From: CAXTSE01 sp035554115
GTDB lineage: Bacteria; Actinomycetota; Actinomycetes; Actinomycetales; Microbacteriaceae
Direction: 5' to 3'
Length of the DNA: 7,554 nucleotides
NCBI GenBank assembly: GCA_035554115.1
Contig: DATMIW010000051.1
Span: 1 to 7,554 of the forward strand
The translations under genes were made by a program, and so were the position numbers. Shown here piece after piece: positions 1 through 6,215 of this stretch (the stretch's first letter is position 1; each line of letters begins with the position of its first letter). Below the pieces are notes generated by a model, which was given only the letters and a program-made list of their open reading frames with translations, ran no database searches and was not told where the DNA came from.

Positions 1-1784
1 CGGGACCCGCGGGCATGATCACGGCGGCCCAGCTCTCGCAGTTCCCCAACATCACCACGCGAATCGTCGAACGGCGCACCGAACGGCTGGCGATCGGTCA
101 CGCCGACGGCATCCAAGCCCGCAGCGTGGAGACCTTCCAGGCGTTCGGCTTCGCCGAAGAGATCACCTCTGAGGCGTACCGGATCACCGAAATGGCCTTC
201 TGGAAGCCGGACCCCGCCGACCCCTCCCGCATCATCCGCACCGCTCGGGCGGAGGACGACCCGGCGGGCATCAGCGAATTCCCGCACCTCATCGTCAACC
301 AGGCGCGCGTGCTCGACCATTTCGCCGAGGTGATGGCGCAGTCGCCCACTCGCATGAAGCCTGACTTCGGCTGGGAGTTCCGCGACCTCAGCATCGCCTC
401 AGGCCCGAGCGCCGGCACCCACCCCGTCACCGTCACCCTGGCCAGCACCCGCCCCGGCGACGGATTCGGCGAAGAGCGCATCGTGCACGCCAAATATGTG
501 CTCGGCGCCGACGGTGCCCGCAGCGCCGTCCGCTCCTCCATCGGCTGCACCCTTGCCGGCGACCAGGCCTTCCACGCCTGGGGGGTCATGGATGTGCTGG
601 CCGTCACCGACTTCCCGGACATCCGCACCAAGTGCGCCATTCAATCCGGATCCGGCGGCAACATCCTGCTGATCCCTCGCGAGGGCGGCTACCTGTTCCG
701 CATGTACGTCGACCTGGGCGAGCTCGCTCCCGACAATCAGGGGGCGATCCGCAGCACCACTATCGACGAGATCATCGCGACGGCCAATGAGATCCTGCAC
801 CCCTACACGCTCGACGTGAAGAACGTGGCGTGGCACAGCGTGTACGAGGTGGCGCACCGGCTCACGGACCGCTTCGACGACGTGCCGGTCGAGGAAATCG
901 GCACGCGCTCCCCCCGCGTTTTCATCGCGGGCGATGCCTGCCACACCCACAGCGCCAAAGCCGGTCAGGGAATGAACGTGTCGATGCAGGACGGCTTCAA
1001 CCTTGGTTGGAAGCTCGGGCATGTGCTCGACGGCCGGAGCCCCGAGACCCTGCTGAACACCTATTCGGCGGAGCGTCAGGTCATCGCCAAGAACCTGATC
1101 GACTTCGACAAGCAGTGGTCGACCCTTATGGCGACGCGACCCGAAGATCTGAAAGACCCCTCCGAGCTGGAGGACTTCTACACGCGGACCGCCGAATTCC
1201 CGGCCGGCTTCATGACCCAATACGCCCCGTCCCTGCTGACCGCCGAGTCCACCTACCAGGATCTCGCCACGGGCTTCCCGGTCGGCAAGCGCTTCAAGTC
1301 GGCCGGCGTGATCCGCGTCGCTGACAACTACCCTCTGCACCTGGGGCACCACCATCGGGCCGACGGACGTTGGCGCATCTATGTTTTCGCCGACGCGGCA
1401 GCCGCTGGCGAGCCGTCGGCGACAACGGACTGGGCAAACTGGCTGAGCTCGTCCCCGGACTCCCCCGTTCTGGCCTACACGCGTGACGGCGCCGATATCG
1501 ACAGCCTTTTCGACGTGAAAGTCATCTACCAGCAGCCCTACACAGGCGTCGATATCTCCCGAGTGCCCGAGGCCTTCAAGCCGAGATCAGGCCCGTTCGA
1601 GCTCATCGACTACGAAAAGACCTATGCGGCCGACCCTGCCGACGACATTTTCGAAAGTCGCGGCATCGACCGCAATGGCGCAGTTGTTGTCGTGCGGCCG
1701 GATCAGTATGTGGCGAACGTTCTGCCACTCACGGCGACAGCCGAGCTGGCGGAGTTCTTCCGCCCGATCCTGCTCGCGAAGTAG
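1..1784 (+). CDS. FAD-dependent aromatic-ring monooxygenase, phenol 2-monooxygenase-like (5' partial)
   Basis: Flavoprotein hydroxylase of the group A para-hydroxybenzoate hydroxylase superfamily, which uses NAD(P)H and O2 to hydroxylate phenolic substrates in the cytoplasm. The frame is open to the left edge: codons at 3-14 read GPAG before the first ATG at 15, which is the tail of the N-terminal GxGxxG FAD-binding loop, so the true start lies outside and roughly 20 residues are missing. Counting from the ATG at 15: DGIQARSVE at 31-39 (its Asp probably matches the catalytic Asp54 of yeast phenol hydroxylase), the DG motif GADGARSAVR at 164-173, the substrate-side WHSVYEVAHRL around 273-283, and the GD motif GDACHTHSAKAGQGMN at 306-321. 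Residues from about 420 to 589 fit the thioredoxin-like C-terminal domain typical of phenol and 3-hydroxybenzoate hydroxylases. The family assignment is firm. The substrate (phenol, 3-hydroxybenzoate, resorcinol or another) is not determined. It converges on an IclR regulator, a common partner of aromatic catabolic genes. Confidence 0.9.
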   Translation, partial: GPAGMITAAQLSQFPNITTRIVERRTERLAIGHADGIQARSVETFQAFGFAEEITSEAYRITEMAFWKPDPADPSRIIRTARAEDDPAGISEFPHLIVNQARVLDHFAEVMAQSPTRMKPDFGWEFRDLSIASGPSAGTHPVTVTLASTRPGDGFGEERIVHAKYVLGADGARSAVRSSIGCTLAGDQAFHAWGVMDVLAVTDFPDIRTKCAIQSGSGGNILLIPREGGYLFRMYVDLGELAPDNQGAIRSTTIDEIIATANEILHPYTLDVKNVAWHSVYEVAHRLTDRFDDVPVEEIGTRSPRVFIAGDACHTHSAKAGQGMNVSMQDGFNLGWKLGHVLDGRSPETLLNTYSAERQVIAKNLIDFDKQWSTLMATRPEDLKDPSELEDFYTRTAEFPAGFMTQYAPSLLTAESTYQDLATGFPVGKRFKSAGVIRVADNYPLHLGHHHRADGRWRIYVFADAAAAGEPSATTDWANWLSSSPDSPVLAYTRDGADIDSLFDVKVIYQQPYTGVDISRVPEAFKPRSGPFELIDYEKTYAADPADDIFESRGIDRNGAVVVVRPDQYVANVLPLTATAELAEFFRPILLAK

Positions 1785-1802
1785 CGCGGTCGGCGGTCGG
1801 TT

Positions 1803-2519
1803 CTACGTCAGACCGTAGGAACGCCGCACCTCCTGTGCCGCAGCGGCCAGCACTGCGGCTATTTCCGCTTCCGGACGGCTGAAGCCCAAGTGGATTGCCG
1901 CGACGGATGCGGGCGGCTGCCCCGGCAGAATCAGGGGGACGGCCAATGAGGTGAGCGACGGCACAACTTCGCCGGAACTCATTGCATACCCTCGTTCGCG
2001 CGCGGCCTCGATATCGGCACGCGTTTCGAGGCTCAAATTCGGCGGCCACGAGGACTCGGGCATGCTCATCAGGATCGCCTTCCCCGGTGCCCCCGAACTG
2101 ATCGGATGCCGGTGCCCCGGCCGATATGACACGGCCGCCACCGACTGGCGCGGCATCGCCGTCGACAGGGTGACGGCTTCACCCGTGTCGAGCATCACGG
2201 CGAGGATGCAGGTCATGCCGAGTTCGTTCGCCGCATCGTTGAGCATCGGGAGTGCAATGACCTGCAGGTCGCGTGCGACACCTGCCGAGAGGGCGGCGAG
2301 TCCGGCTCCGGGGGCGAAGCGGCCGGTCGCATCCCGCGTCACGAGGTTGTGATCTTCGAGAGTGCGCAGCAGTCGGTAGGCGACCGAGCGATGCACATCG
2401 AGCGCGGCCGTGAGCTCGGCAATGGTGAGGTTGCCGTCTGCCGACGCGAGAATTTCGAGCAGGCGGATCCCGCGGCTGAGGGTCTGCGATCTGGCCTGCG
2501 TACCGGATTCTGCGGCCAT
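1803..2519 (-). CDS. IclR-family transcriptional regulator
   Basis: A 238-residue DNA-binding regulator of normal IclR length. Residues 13-75 form the winged helix-turn-helix: LTIAELTAAL is the first helix, HRSVAYRLLRTLE (43-55) the recognition helix, and LVTRDATGRFAPG the wing. Residues 80-238 form the GAF-like effector-binding domain, with the family signatures YRPGHRHPISSGAPGKAIL (132-150) and RGYAMSSGEVVPSLTSLAVPL (176-196). The ATG at 2519 is preceded by an ideal AAGGAG eight bases away. The family controls catabolism of aromatic acids, glyoxylate or sugars, as repressor or activator, and often represses itself. The gene ends 18 bases from the end of the convergent monooxygenase, so it may regulate that cluster, but no monooxygenase promoter is inside the window to test this. 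A palindrome upstream (2561-2583) is its likely own operator. The effector cannot be predicted. Confidence 0.93.
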   Translation of the reverse strand: MAAESGTQARSQTLSRGIRLLEILASADGNLTIAELTAALDVHRSVAYRLLRTLEDHNLVTRDATGRFAPGAGLAALSAGVARDLQVIALPMLNDAANELGMTCILAVMLDTGEAVTLSTAMPRQSVAAVSYRPGHRHPISSGAPGKAILMSMPESSWPPNLSLETRADIEAARERGYAMSSGEVVPSLTSLAVPLILPGQPPASVAAIHLGFSRPEAEIAAVLAAAAQEVRRSYGLT

Positions 2520-2527
2520 ACGGTCGG

Positions 2528-2533
2528 CTCCTT
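2528..2533 (-). promoter_or_regulatory. Ribosome binding site of the IclR regulator
   Basis: AAGGAG on the minus strand, eight bases before the ATG at 2519-2517. This near-consensus site fixes the start codon of the regulator. It is one of only two strong Shine-Dalgarno sequences in the window. Confidence 0.8.
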
Positions 2534-2560
2534 GCGGCGGATGTCTTCGGCATTGTGACG

Positions 2561-2583
2561 TCGTGTTCGATATTAGGACACGA
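2561..2583 (-). promoter_or_regulatory. Candidate IclR-type operator and -10 element upstream of the regulator
   Basis: The arms TCGTGT (2561-2566) and ACACGA (2578-2583) form a perfect 6-base inverted repeat around an 11-base centre. On the plus strand, bases 2565-2579 read GTTCGATATTAGGAC. This agrees at 12 of 15 positions with GTTCGATAATCGCAC, which I recall as the operator of the IclR-family regulator PcaR of Pseudomonas. On the minus strand the centre reads TAATAT (2575-2570), a good -10 hexamer; transcription from it would give a leader of about 43 bases before the ATG at 2519. No convincing -35 is visible. A -10 buried in a palindrome fits autorepression. The palindrome is seen directly; the operator role is inferred. 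Confidence 0.5.
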
Positions 2584-2601
2584 GCGGTCGATCCGACGCC
2601 G

Positions 2602-2778
2602 TTAAGAAGCCGGCGGAAGCCCCGCCTTTTCGCGCTCTTCGGCCTCGATCTGCGCGTACACCTTGCGCTCGTTGCGGTCGGATCGGATGATCGCGCGGAA
2701 GACGAACCAGAAGAGCACCCCGAACAACAGCGTGGGGATCACGGAGAAGATCGCGTTTCCCCAGAAGTCGGTAGGCAT
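2602..2778 (-). CDS. Small single-span membrane protein, 58 residues
   Basis: A complete ORF from ATG at 2778 to TAA at 2602. It begins MPTDFWGNAIF, has one hydrophobic membrane segment at about residues 7-31, and continues with a charged, probably helical tail (IIRSDRNERKVYAQIEAEEREKAG split over 30-53) ending PPAS. The positive residues R28, R32, R35 and R38 right after the segment predict N-out, C-in topology. No other start lies in frame upstream; a GGAG sits only two bases before the ATG, so translation may be weak or leaderless. The pattern (short N-terminus with W, one span, then a charged helix) resembles an unnamed small membrane protein I associate with actinobacteria, but no function is known to me. 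It lies 90 bases downstream of the lysS operon's last ORF and 82 bases upstream of the IclR start, on the same strand. I found no clear terminator in the 90-base gap (2779-2868) before it. Confidence 0.75.
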   Translation of the reverse strand: MPTDFWGNAIFSVIPTLLFGVLFWFVFRAIIRSDRNERKVYAQIEAEEREKAGLPPAS

Positions 2779-2868
2779 GGCTCCAGGGTACGCGAGGTTG
2801 CTGGTCGAGTGCCGCGCGCGGGTCCTTCATAACGTGAACGGAACGAAGAAAGGTGCGTCGGTCAGCGG

Positions 2869-2958
2869 TCAGCGGGCGAGGATGGTCGCGACGGCGATCA
2901 CCGCGACGATGAGGAGAAGGCCACCGATCGCGATGATGCGTGAGGTTCGCTGATCCAC
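2869..2958 (-). CDS. Micro-protein, predicted single-span membrane peptide of 29 residues (GTG start)
   Basis: The ORF runs from GTG at 2958-2956 to TGA at 2871-2869. Its product has a short basic head (MDQRTSR) followed by about 21 uninterrupted hydrophobic residues (8-28, rich in I, A, V, L, with a GG at 12-13) and a terminal Arg. The head charge predicts N-in orientation. The GTG begins one base after the TGA of the 44-residue gene upstream (TGAcGTG), and AAAGGG (2969-2964) lies five bases before it, so coupled translation is likely. A continuous membrane-length hydrophobic run with a suitably placed ribosome site is hard to explain by chance. The length is extremely short, so expression is not certain. 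Function unknown. Confidence 0.6.
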   Translation of the reverse strand: MDQRTSRIIAIGGLLLIVAVIAVATILAR

Positions 2959-2959
2959 G

Positions 2960-3094
2960 TCAGCCCTTTGTGATGATTCCGACGATGCCGGAAATCACCA
3001 TGAACAGACCGACACCGCCGCAGCCGATCCACACGGCCCAGCGCTGCCAGCTGATGCGCGGCTTTTCGTCTCCAGGCAGATTCGTCGAGGGCAT
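2960..3094 (-). CDS. Small membrane protein downstream of lysS, 44 residues
   Basis: The ORF runs from ATG at 3094 to TGA at 2962-2960. Residues 1-16 (MPSTNLPGDEKPRISW) are polar. Residues 18-42 form one glycine-rich membrane span, with glycines at 24, 26, 27, 29, 36 and 39 that could pack against another helix, and the protein ends TKG. The ATG lies nine bases after the lysS stop, and the tail of lysS offers only a weak AGG for ribosome binding, so translation probably depends on ribosomes leaving lysS. The next micro-ORF starts one base after its stop. This makes it the penultimate gene of the operon. I do not recognise a named family. The reading frame, hydrophobicity profile and tight spacing support a real gene; function is unknown. 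Confidence 0.7.
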   Translation of the reverse strand: MPSTNLPGDEKPRISWQRWAVWIGCGGVGLFMVISGIVGIITKG

Positions 3095-3103
3095 GCGCCG
3101 AAC

Positions 3104-4648
3104 CTACTTCACCAGGGGGAAAAGAATCGTTTCGCGGATGCCGAGACCGGTGATCGCCATGAGCAGACGGTCGATCCCCATCCCCATTCCGCCCGAGGGC
3201 GGCATGCCGTGCTCGAGGGCCCGCAAAAACTCCTCGTCGAGGCGCATCGCCTCCACATCGCCGCGGGCCGCCTGCGTCGCCTGTTCGACAAAACGCTCGC
3301 GCTGAATAACCGGGTCGACAAGCTCGGAGTACGCCGTCGCCAGCTCGAAACCACGTATGTAGAGATCCCATTTCTCGACAACACCGGCCGTCGTGCGGTG
3401 GGCCCGCACCAGAGGGCTCGTGTCGACCGGGAAGTCCATGACGAAAGTCGGACGGGTGAGCCCCGACTTCACGAAGTGCTCCCACAACTCTTCGACCAGC
3501 TTGCCGTGGGTCGGGAGCTTGACCTCGACACCCGCGGATGCCGCCAACTTCTCGAGCTCGGCCAGCGTTGTCGCAGGGGTGACCTCGACACCCGCGGCTT
3601 CGCTGAGCGAGCCGTACATCGGCAGGCGATCCCAGTCACCGCCGAGATCGAATTCGGTGCCGTCGGCCCAGGTCACAACATGCGAGCCGCTGACCGCCTG
3701 CGCGGCGTTCTGAACGAGCTGCTGCGTCAGATCCGCCATCTGCAGGTAGTCGCCGTAGGCCTGGTAGGCCTCCAGCATCGCGAACTCCGGGCTGTGGGTG
3801 GAGTCGGCGCCCTCGTTGCGGAAGTTGCGGTTGATCTCGAAGACCCGCTCCAGGCCGCCGACAACCGCGCGCTTGAGAAACAGTTCCGGCGCGATGCGCA
3901 AGAACAGCTCAGTGTCGAAGGCGTTCGAATGCGTCGAGAACGGCCGCGCGGCCGCGCCCCCGTGCATCGTCTGCAGCATCGGCGTCTCGACCTCGAGATA
4001 GTCGTGGCCTGCGAAGGTCGCACGCAGACTCGACACCACGGCGGCGCGGGCGCGCACCGTCGCGCGCGCCTGCTCGCGGGTAATGAGATCGAGGTAGCGC
4101 TGACGTACGCGGGTTTCGTCGCTCAGCTCGGAGTGCAGATTCGGCAGCGGCAGAACAGCTTTTGCCGCGATCGACCAGTCGCGCACCAGAATGCTCAGCT
4201 CGCCCCGCCGCGAAGAAATGACCTCGCCGCTTACGAAGACGTGGTCACCCAGGTCGACGAGCTCCTTCCAGCGGGCGAGCGACTCCTCGCCCACCTCAGC
4301 GAGGGACACCATGGCCTGGATGCGGGATCCGTCACCCGACTGCAGAGCCGCGAAACAGAGCTTGCCCCCGATGCGTGAGTGCATGACGCGCCCCGCGACG
4401 CCGACCTCGACGCCCGTGGCGGTGTCGATTTCGAGATCGGACCACTGCGACCGCAGCTGCGGAATGGTGTGGGTAATCGGCACGCCGACCGGATAGGCGT
4501 CGCCGAGCTCGGCGATGAGGCGCTCACGCTTCGCAAGACGGACGGCCTTCTGCTCGGCGATCTCTTCGGCGGTGGTCTCGATGATCGAGCTTGTCGAGAT
4601 CGTGTCGGCGGGAGTGGTCTCGACAGGCTCGACCGGCGGAGTGTTCAT
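3104..4648 (-). CDS. lysS: Lysyl-tRNA synthetase, class II
   Basis: Charges tRNA-Lys with lysine using ATP. At 514 residues it is of normal length. The N-terminal OB-fold anticodon-binding domain spans about 70-160 (VAGRVMHSRIGGKLCFAALQ in it). The class II catalytic core follows, with motif 2 at 267-291 (RVFEINRNFRNEG, then THSPEF) and motif 3 at 487-496 (GMGMGIDRLL), ending IRETILFPLVK. The segment 410-445 (TSPLVRAHR, GVVEKWDLYIRG, AYSELVDP) is the actinobacterial version of the active-site region, resembling the synthetase part of mycobacterial LysX. No in-frame ATG, GTG or TTG exists between the ATG at 4648 and the conserved AEEIAEQKAVRLAKRERL, so this start is the only reasonable one. 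The low-complexity residues 3-25 are therefore real, and they coincide with an inverted-repeat element. The ATG is eight bases after the panC stop, without a clear Shine-Dalgarno sequence, implying coupling. Residues 352-356 and 372-376 repeat AGVEV. Confidence 0.97.
   Translation of the reverse strand: MNTPPVEPVETTPADTISTSSIIETTAEEIAEQKAVRLAKRERLIAELGDAYPVGVPITHTIPQLRSQWSDLEIDTATGVEVGVAGRVMHSRIGGKLCFAALQSGDGSRIQAMVSLAEVGEESLARWKELVDLGDHVFVSGEVISSRRGELSILVRDWSIAAKAVLPLPNLHSELSDETRVRQRYLDLITREQARATVRARAAVVSSLRATFAGHDYLEVETPMLQTMHGGAAARPFSTHSNAFDTELFLRIAPELFLKRAVVGGLERVFEINRNFRNEGADSTHSPEFAMLEAYQAYGDYLQMADLTQQLVQNAAQAVSGSHVVTWADGTEFDLGGDWDRLPMYGSLSEAAGVEVTPATTLAELEKLAASAGVEVKLPTHGKLVEELWEHFVKSGLTRPTFVMDFPVDTSPLVRAHRTTAGVVEKWDLYIRGFELATAYSELVDPVIQRERFVEQATQAARGDVEAMRLDEEFLRALEHGMPPSGGMGMGIDRLLMAITGLGIRETILFPLVK
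3520..3597. repeat. Exact 18-base direct repeat inside lysS
   Basis: TGACCTCGACACCCGCGG occurs at 3520-3537 and again at 3580-3597, exactly 60 bases (20 codons) apart and in the same reading frame. Both copies encode AGVEV, at LysS residues 352-356 and 372-376, in the variable insertion between motifs 2 and 3. The flanking codons differ, so this is either an old local duplication or a coincidence of codon use. Confidence 0.6.
4585..4632. repeat. Imperfect inverted repeat (REP-like) inside the 5' end of lysS
   Basis: TCGAGCTTGTCGAGA (4585-4599) and TCTCGACAGGCTCGA (4618-4632) are reverse complements at 14 of 15 positions, separated by 18 bases. The single mismatch would be a G-U pair in RNA. 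The sequence type, with GTCGAGCTTGTCGAGAC-like arms, matches a dispersed repeat I associate with Microbacteriaceae and related actinobacteria, normally found between genes. Here it lies in codons 6-22 of lysS and encodes most of the low-complexity VEPVETTPADTISTSS stretch. An adjoining 13-base palindrome, CTCGATGATCGAG (4577-4589), overlaps its left edge. The inverted repeat is seen directly; its membership in a genome-wide family is inferred. Confidence 0.65.
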
Positions 4649-4656
4649 GCGGGCGC

Positions 4657-5496
4657 TCAGTTCAGGTAGATGGTGTCGGTGTCGATGAGCCGGGTTGCGC
4701 CGACCCGCGCCGCGATGAGAACGCGTGCGGGGCCGCGGAACTCGTCATCGACCGGCAGGAAGGTACGCGGATCCACGACCTCCAGGTAGTCCAGCTTAAC
4801 GAGAGCTTCGCCCCCGAGCACCGCATGCGCCGCCGTCACCGACTCGCCGAGTCCGCGATCGGATGCCGCAGCCGCCGCGTGCAAAGCCCGCGACAGCGCG
4901 CGGGCCGCTATCCGCTCCTCCTCACCGAGGTACCGGTTGCGACTCGACAGGGCGAGACCGTCGTCGGCGCGCACAATGTCGACCGGCTCGATCTGCGTGG
5001 GAATGTCGAGGTCGCGCACGAGCCGCTGCACCAGGAACAGCTGCTGCGCATCCTTCTGGCCGAACACCGCCACCTCAGGACGCACGATGCCCAGCAGTTT
5101 GGCGACAACCGTGAGCATGCCGTCGAAATGGCCGGGGCGACTGCGGCCCTCGAAGAGCGCCGCGACCGGGCCGCCTGTCACCGTCACCTGCGGCTCGCCG
5201 TCGGGATACATCTCGGCCGCACTCGGCGCAAAGACATATGCCACATCGAGCGGCGCGAGCAGGGCAAGGTCGGCGTCGAGCGTGCGGGGGTACTTCTCCA
5301 AGTCCTCACCGGCACCGAACTGCAGCGGGTTCACGAAAATCGACACGACGACCGTGTCGGCCAGTTCCCGCGCACGCCGCACCAGCTCCAGGTGCCCGTC
5401 GTGCAGCGCGCCCATTGTGGGCACGAATGCGACGCGTCGACCGGCCAGCGCGGCACGCAGCTGCTCGATCGTCTCGACAACGACGGGCCTGGTCAC
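4657..5496 (-). CDS. panC: Pantothenate synthetase (pantoate--beta-alanine ligase)
   Basis: Joins pantoate and beta-alanine with ATP, via a pantoyl-adenylate, in the last step of vitamin B5 synthesis; cytoplasmic, usually dimeric. The 279 residues match the family length. Visible motifs are the HIGH-like ATP loop PTMGALHDGHL (26-36), FVNPLQF (54-60) and KYPRTLDAD (68-76). Also visible are FEGRSRPGHFDGMLTVVAKL (115-134), GQKDAQQL (146-153) and the KMSKS-like DGLALSSRNRYL (179-190). The start is GTG at 5496: no other start codon lies in frame between it and the upstream DUF2520 stop, and the product MTRPVVVETIEQLRAAL aligns with the family N-terminus. There is no obvious Shine-Dalgarno sequence. 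It follows the DUF2520 gene by 35 bases and precedes lysS by eight, an arrangement common in actinobacteria. panB and panD are not in the window. Confidence 0.97.
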   Translation of the reverse strand: MTRPVVVETIEQLRAALAGRRVAFVPTMGALHDGHLELVRRARELADTVVVSIFVNPLQFGAGEDLEKYPRTLDADLALLAPLDVAYVFAPSAAEMYPDGEPQVTVTGGPVAALFEGRSRPGHFDGMLTVVAKLLGIVRPEVAVFGQKDAQQLFLVQRLVRDLDIPTQIEPVDIVRADDGLALSSRNRYLGEEERIAARALSRALHAAAAASDRGLGESVTAAHAVLGGEALVKLDYLEVVDPRTFLPVDDEFRGPARVLIAARVGATRLIDTDTIYLN

Positions 5497-5531
5497 CCGA
5501 CCGATGCTACAGCCGCACCCGCTCTCGGGAG

Positions 5532-6215
5532 CTAGGGGGTGCGGAGGGCGTTCTCTACGGCGGAGCGGAGGAGAGGACCCAGGATGCGGCTCGGTTCGTC
5601 GATTCCGACCTCACGCAATGCCGTTGCCGCCTGCGCGACAATCGCGGTCGCGAAACCGGTCGCCGCCGCAATGGCTTCCGCATACGCCGCGCGATCCGCT
5701 TCGGCGACGACCAGCGGTTCGGCACCCATCTCGACGACGAGCGCCTGCGCGATCGGCAGCACCGGCGCGGGCGCCGTCACCGCGAACCAGCTTTCACGCA
5801 GGCGCACGAGGTCGATGCTCGTGCCGGTGAAACTCATGGCCGGATGCAGCGCCAGCGGAATCGCGCCCGCCGCCATTGCCGGCGCCAGCACCGCCACGCC
5901 GAAGCCCGGCGCCGTATGCGCGACAAGCTGGCCGGGCACCCACGTGCCGGTTGCGGCCAGGCCTGCCACCAACTCCGGAAGCTCAGTGTCGGGCACGGCG
6001 AGAATGACGAGCTCGCTGCGCTCGACGATCGTCGACACATTGAGCACAGGGACGCCCGGCAACATCGCGTCGGCGCGGTCGAGGGCATTCTGCGATACGG
6101 CGCTTATGCCGACAACGGCATGGCCTGCACCGAGCAGGGCAGCACCGAGCACGGGGCCGACATGGCCCGCTCCGATGATGCCCACACCGAGGCGACCGTC
6201 GCGTTGCGTGGTCAT
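5532..6215 (-). CDS. Rossmann-like / DUF2520 domain protein, short form
   Basis: A 227-residue predicted NAD(P)-binding protein that resembles 6-phosphogluconate dehydrogenase-type and ketopantoate reductase-type dehydrogenases. The dinucleotide fold starts at once with VGIIGAGHVG (11-20; GxGxxG at G15, G17, G20), followed by ILAVPDTELPEL (71-82) and VAHTAPGFGV (98-107). The DUF2520 part carries LALHPAMSFTG (121-131) and a helical bundle AAYAEAIAAATGFATAIVAQA (about 167-187), ending LGPLLRSAVENALRTP. Longer relatives continue after this point with a conserved segment of TGPxxRGD type; that segment is missing here, and the other frames past the stop do not restore it, so this is a genuinely shorter version. 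The family sits beside panC in many actinobacteria, which has led to suggestions of a pantoate role, but no activity is established. Translation probably depends on coupling, since the ATG lacks its own Shine-Dalgarno sequence and overlaps the stop of a 13-codon mini-ORF. Confidence 0.9.
   Translation of the reverse strand: MTTQRDGRLGVGIIGAGHVGPVLGAALLGAGHAVVGISAVSQNALDRADAMLPGVPVLNVSTIVERSELVILAVPDTELPELVAGLAATGTWVPGQLVAHTAPGFGVAVLAPAMAAGAIPLALHPAMSFTGTSIDLVRLRESWFAVTAPAPVLPIAQALVVEMGAEPLVVAEADRAAYAEAIAAATGFATAIVAQAATALREVGIDEPSRILGPLLRSAVENALRTP

Noticed and set aside
399..1355. Long minus-strand ORF of 318 codons opposite the monooxygenase
   Set aside because: It is an antisense shadow created by high GC content; the product is rich in Arg, Val and Gly without any fold signature, while the plus strand has clear flavoprotein motifs.
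2573..2830. Minus-strand ORF of 85 codons beginning MKDPRAALDQ
   Set aside because: It overlaps the 58-residue membrane protein in another frame. Its product is basic and featureless, whereas the overlapped frame gives a clean membrane span and charge pattern.
2821..2850. Possible terminator hairpin between the 29- and 58-residue genes (CTTC at 2825-2828, GAAG at 2845-2848)
   Set aside because: The stem is only four bases with a long loop and no U-tract; too weak to call.
3209..4378. Plus-strand ORF of 389 codons opposite lysS
   Set aside because: It is a GC-driven shadow of lysS, with an Arg/Leu/Gln-rich product and no recognisable domain. The minus strand carries complete LysRS motifs.
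5518..5529. CCCG-CTCT-CGGG hairpin between the DUF2520 gene and panC
   Set aside because: A four-base stem without a T-run inside a tightly spaced operon; not a credible terminator or attenuator.
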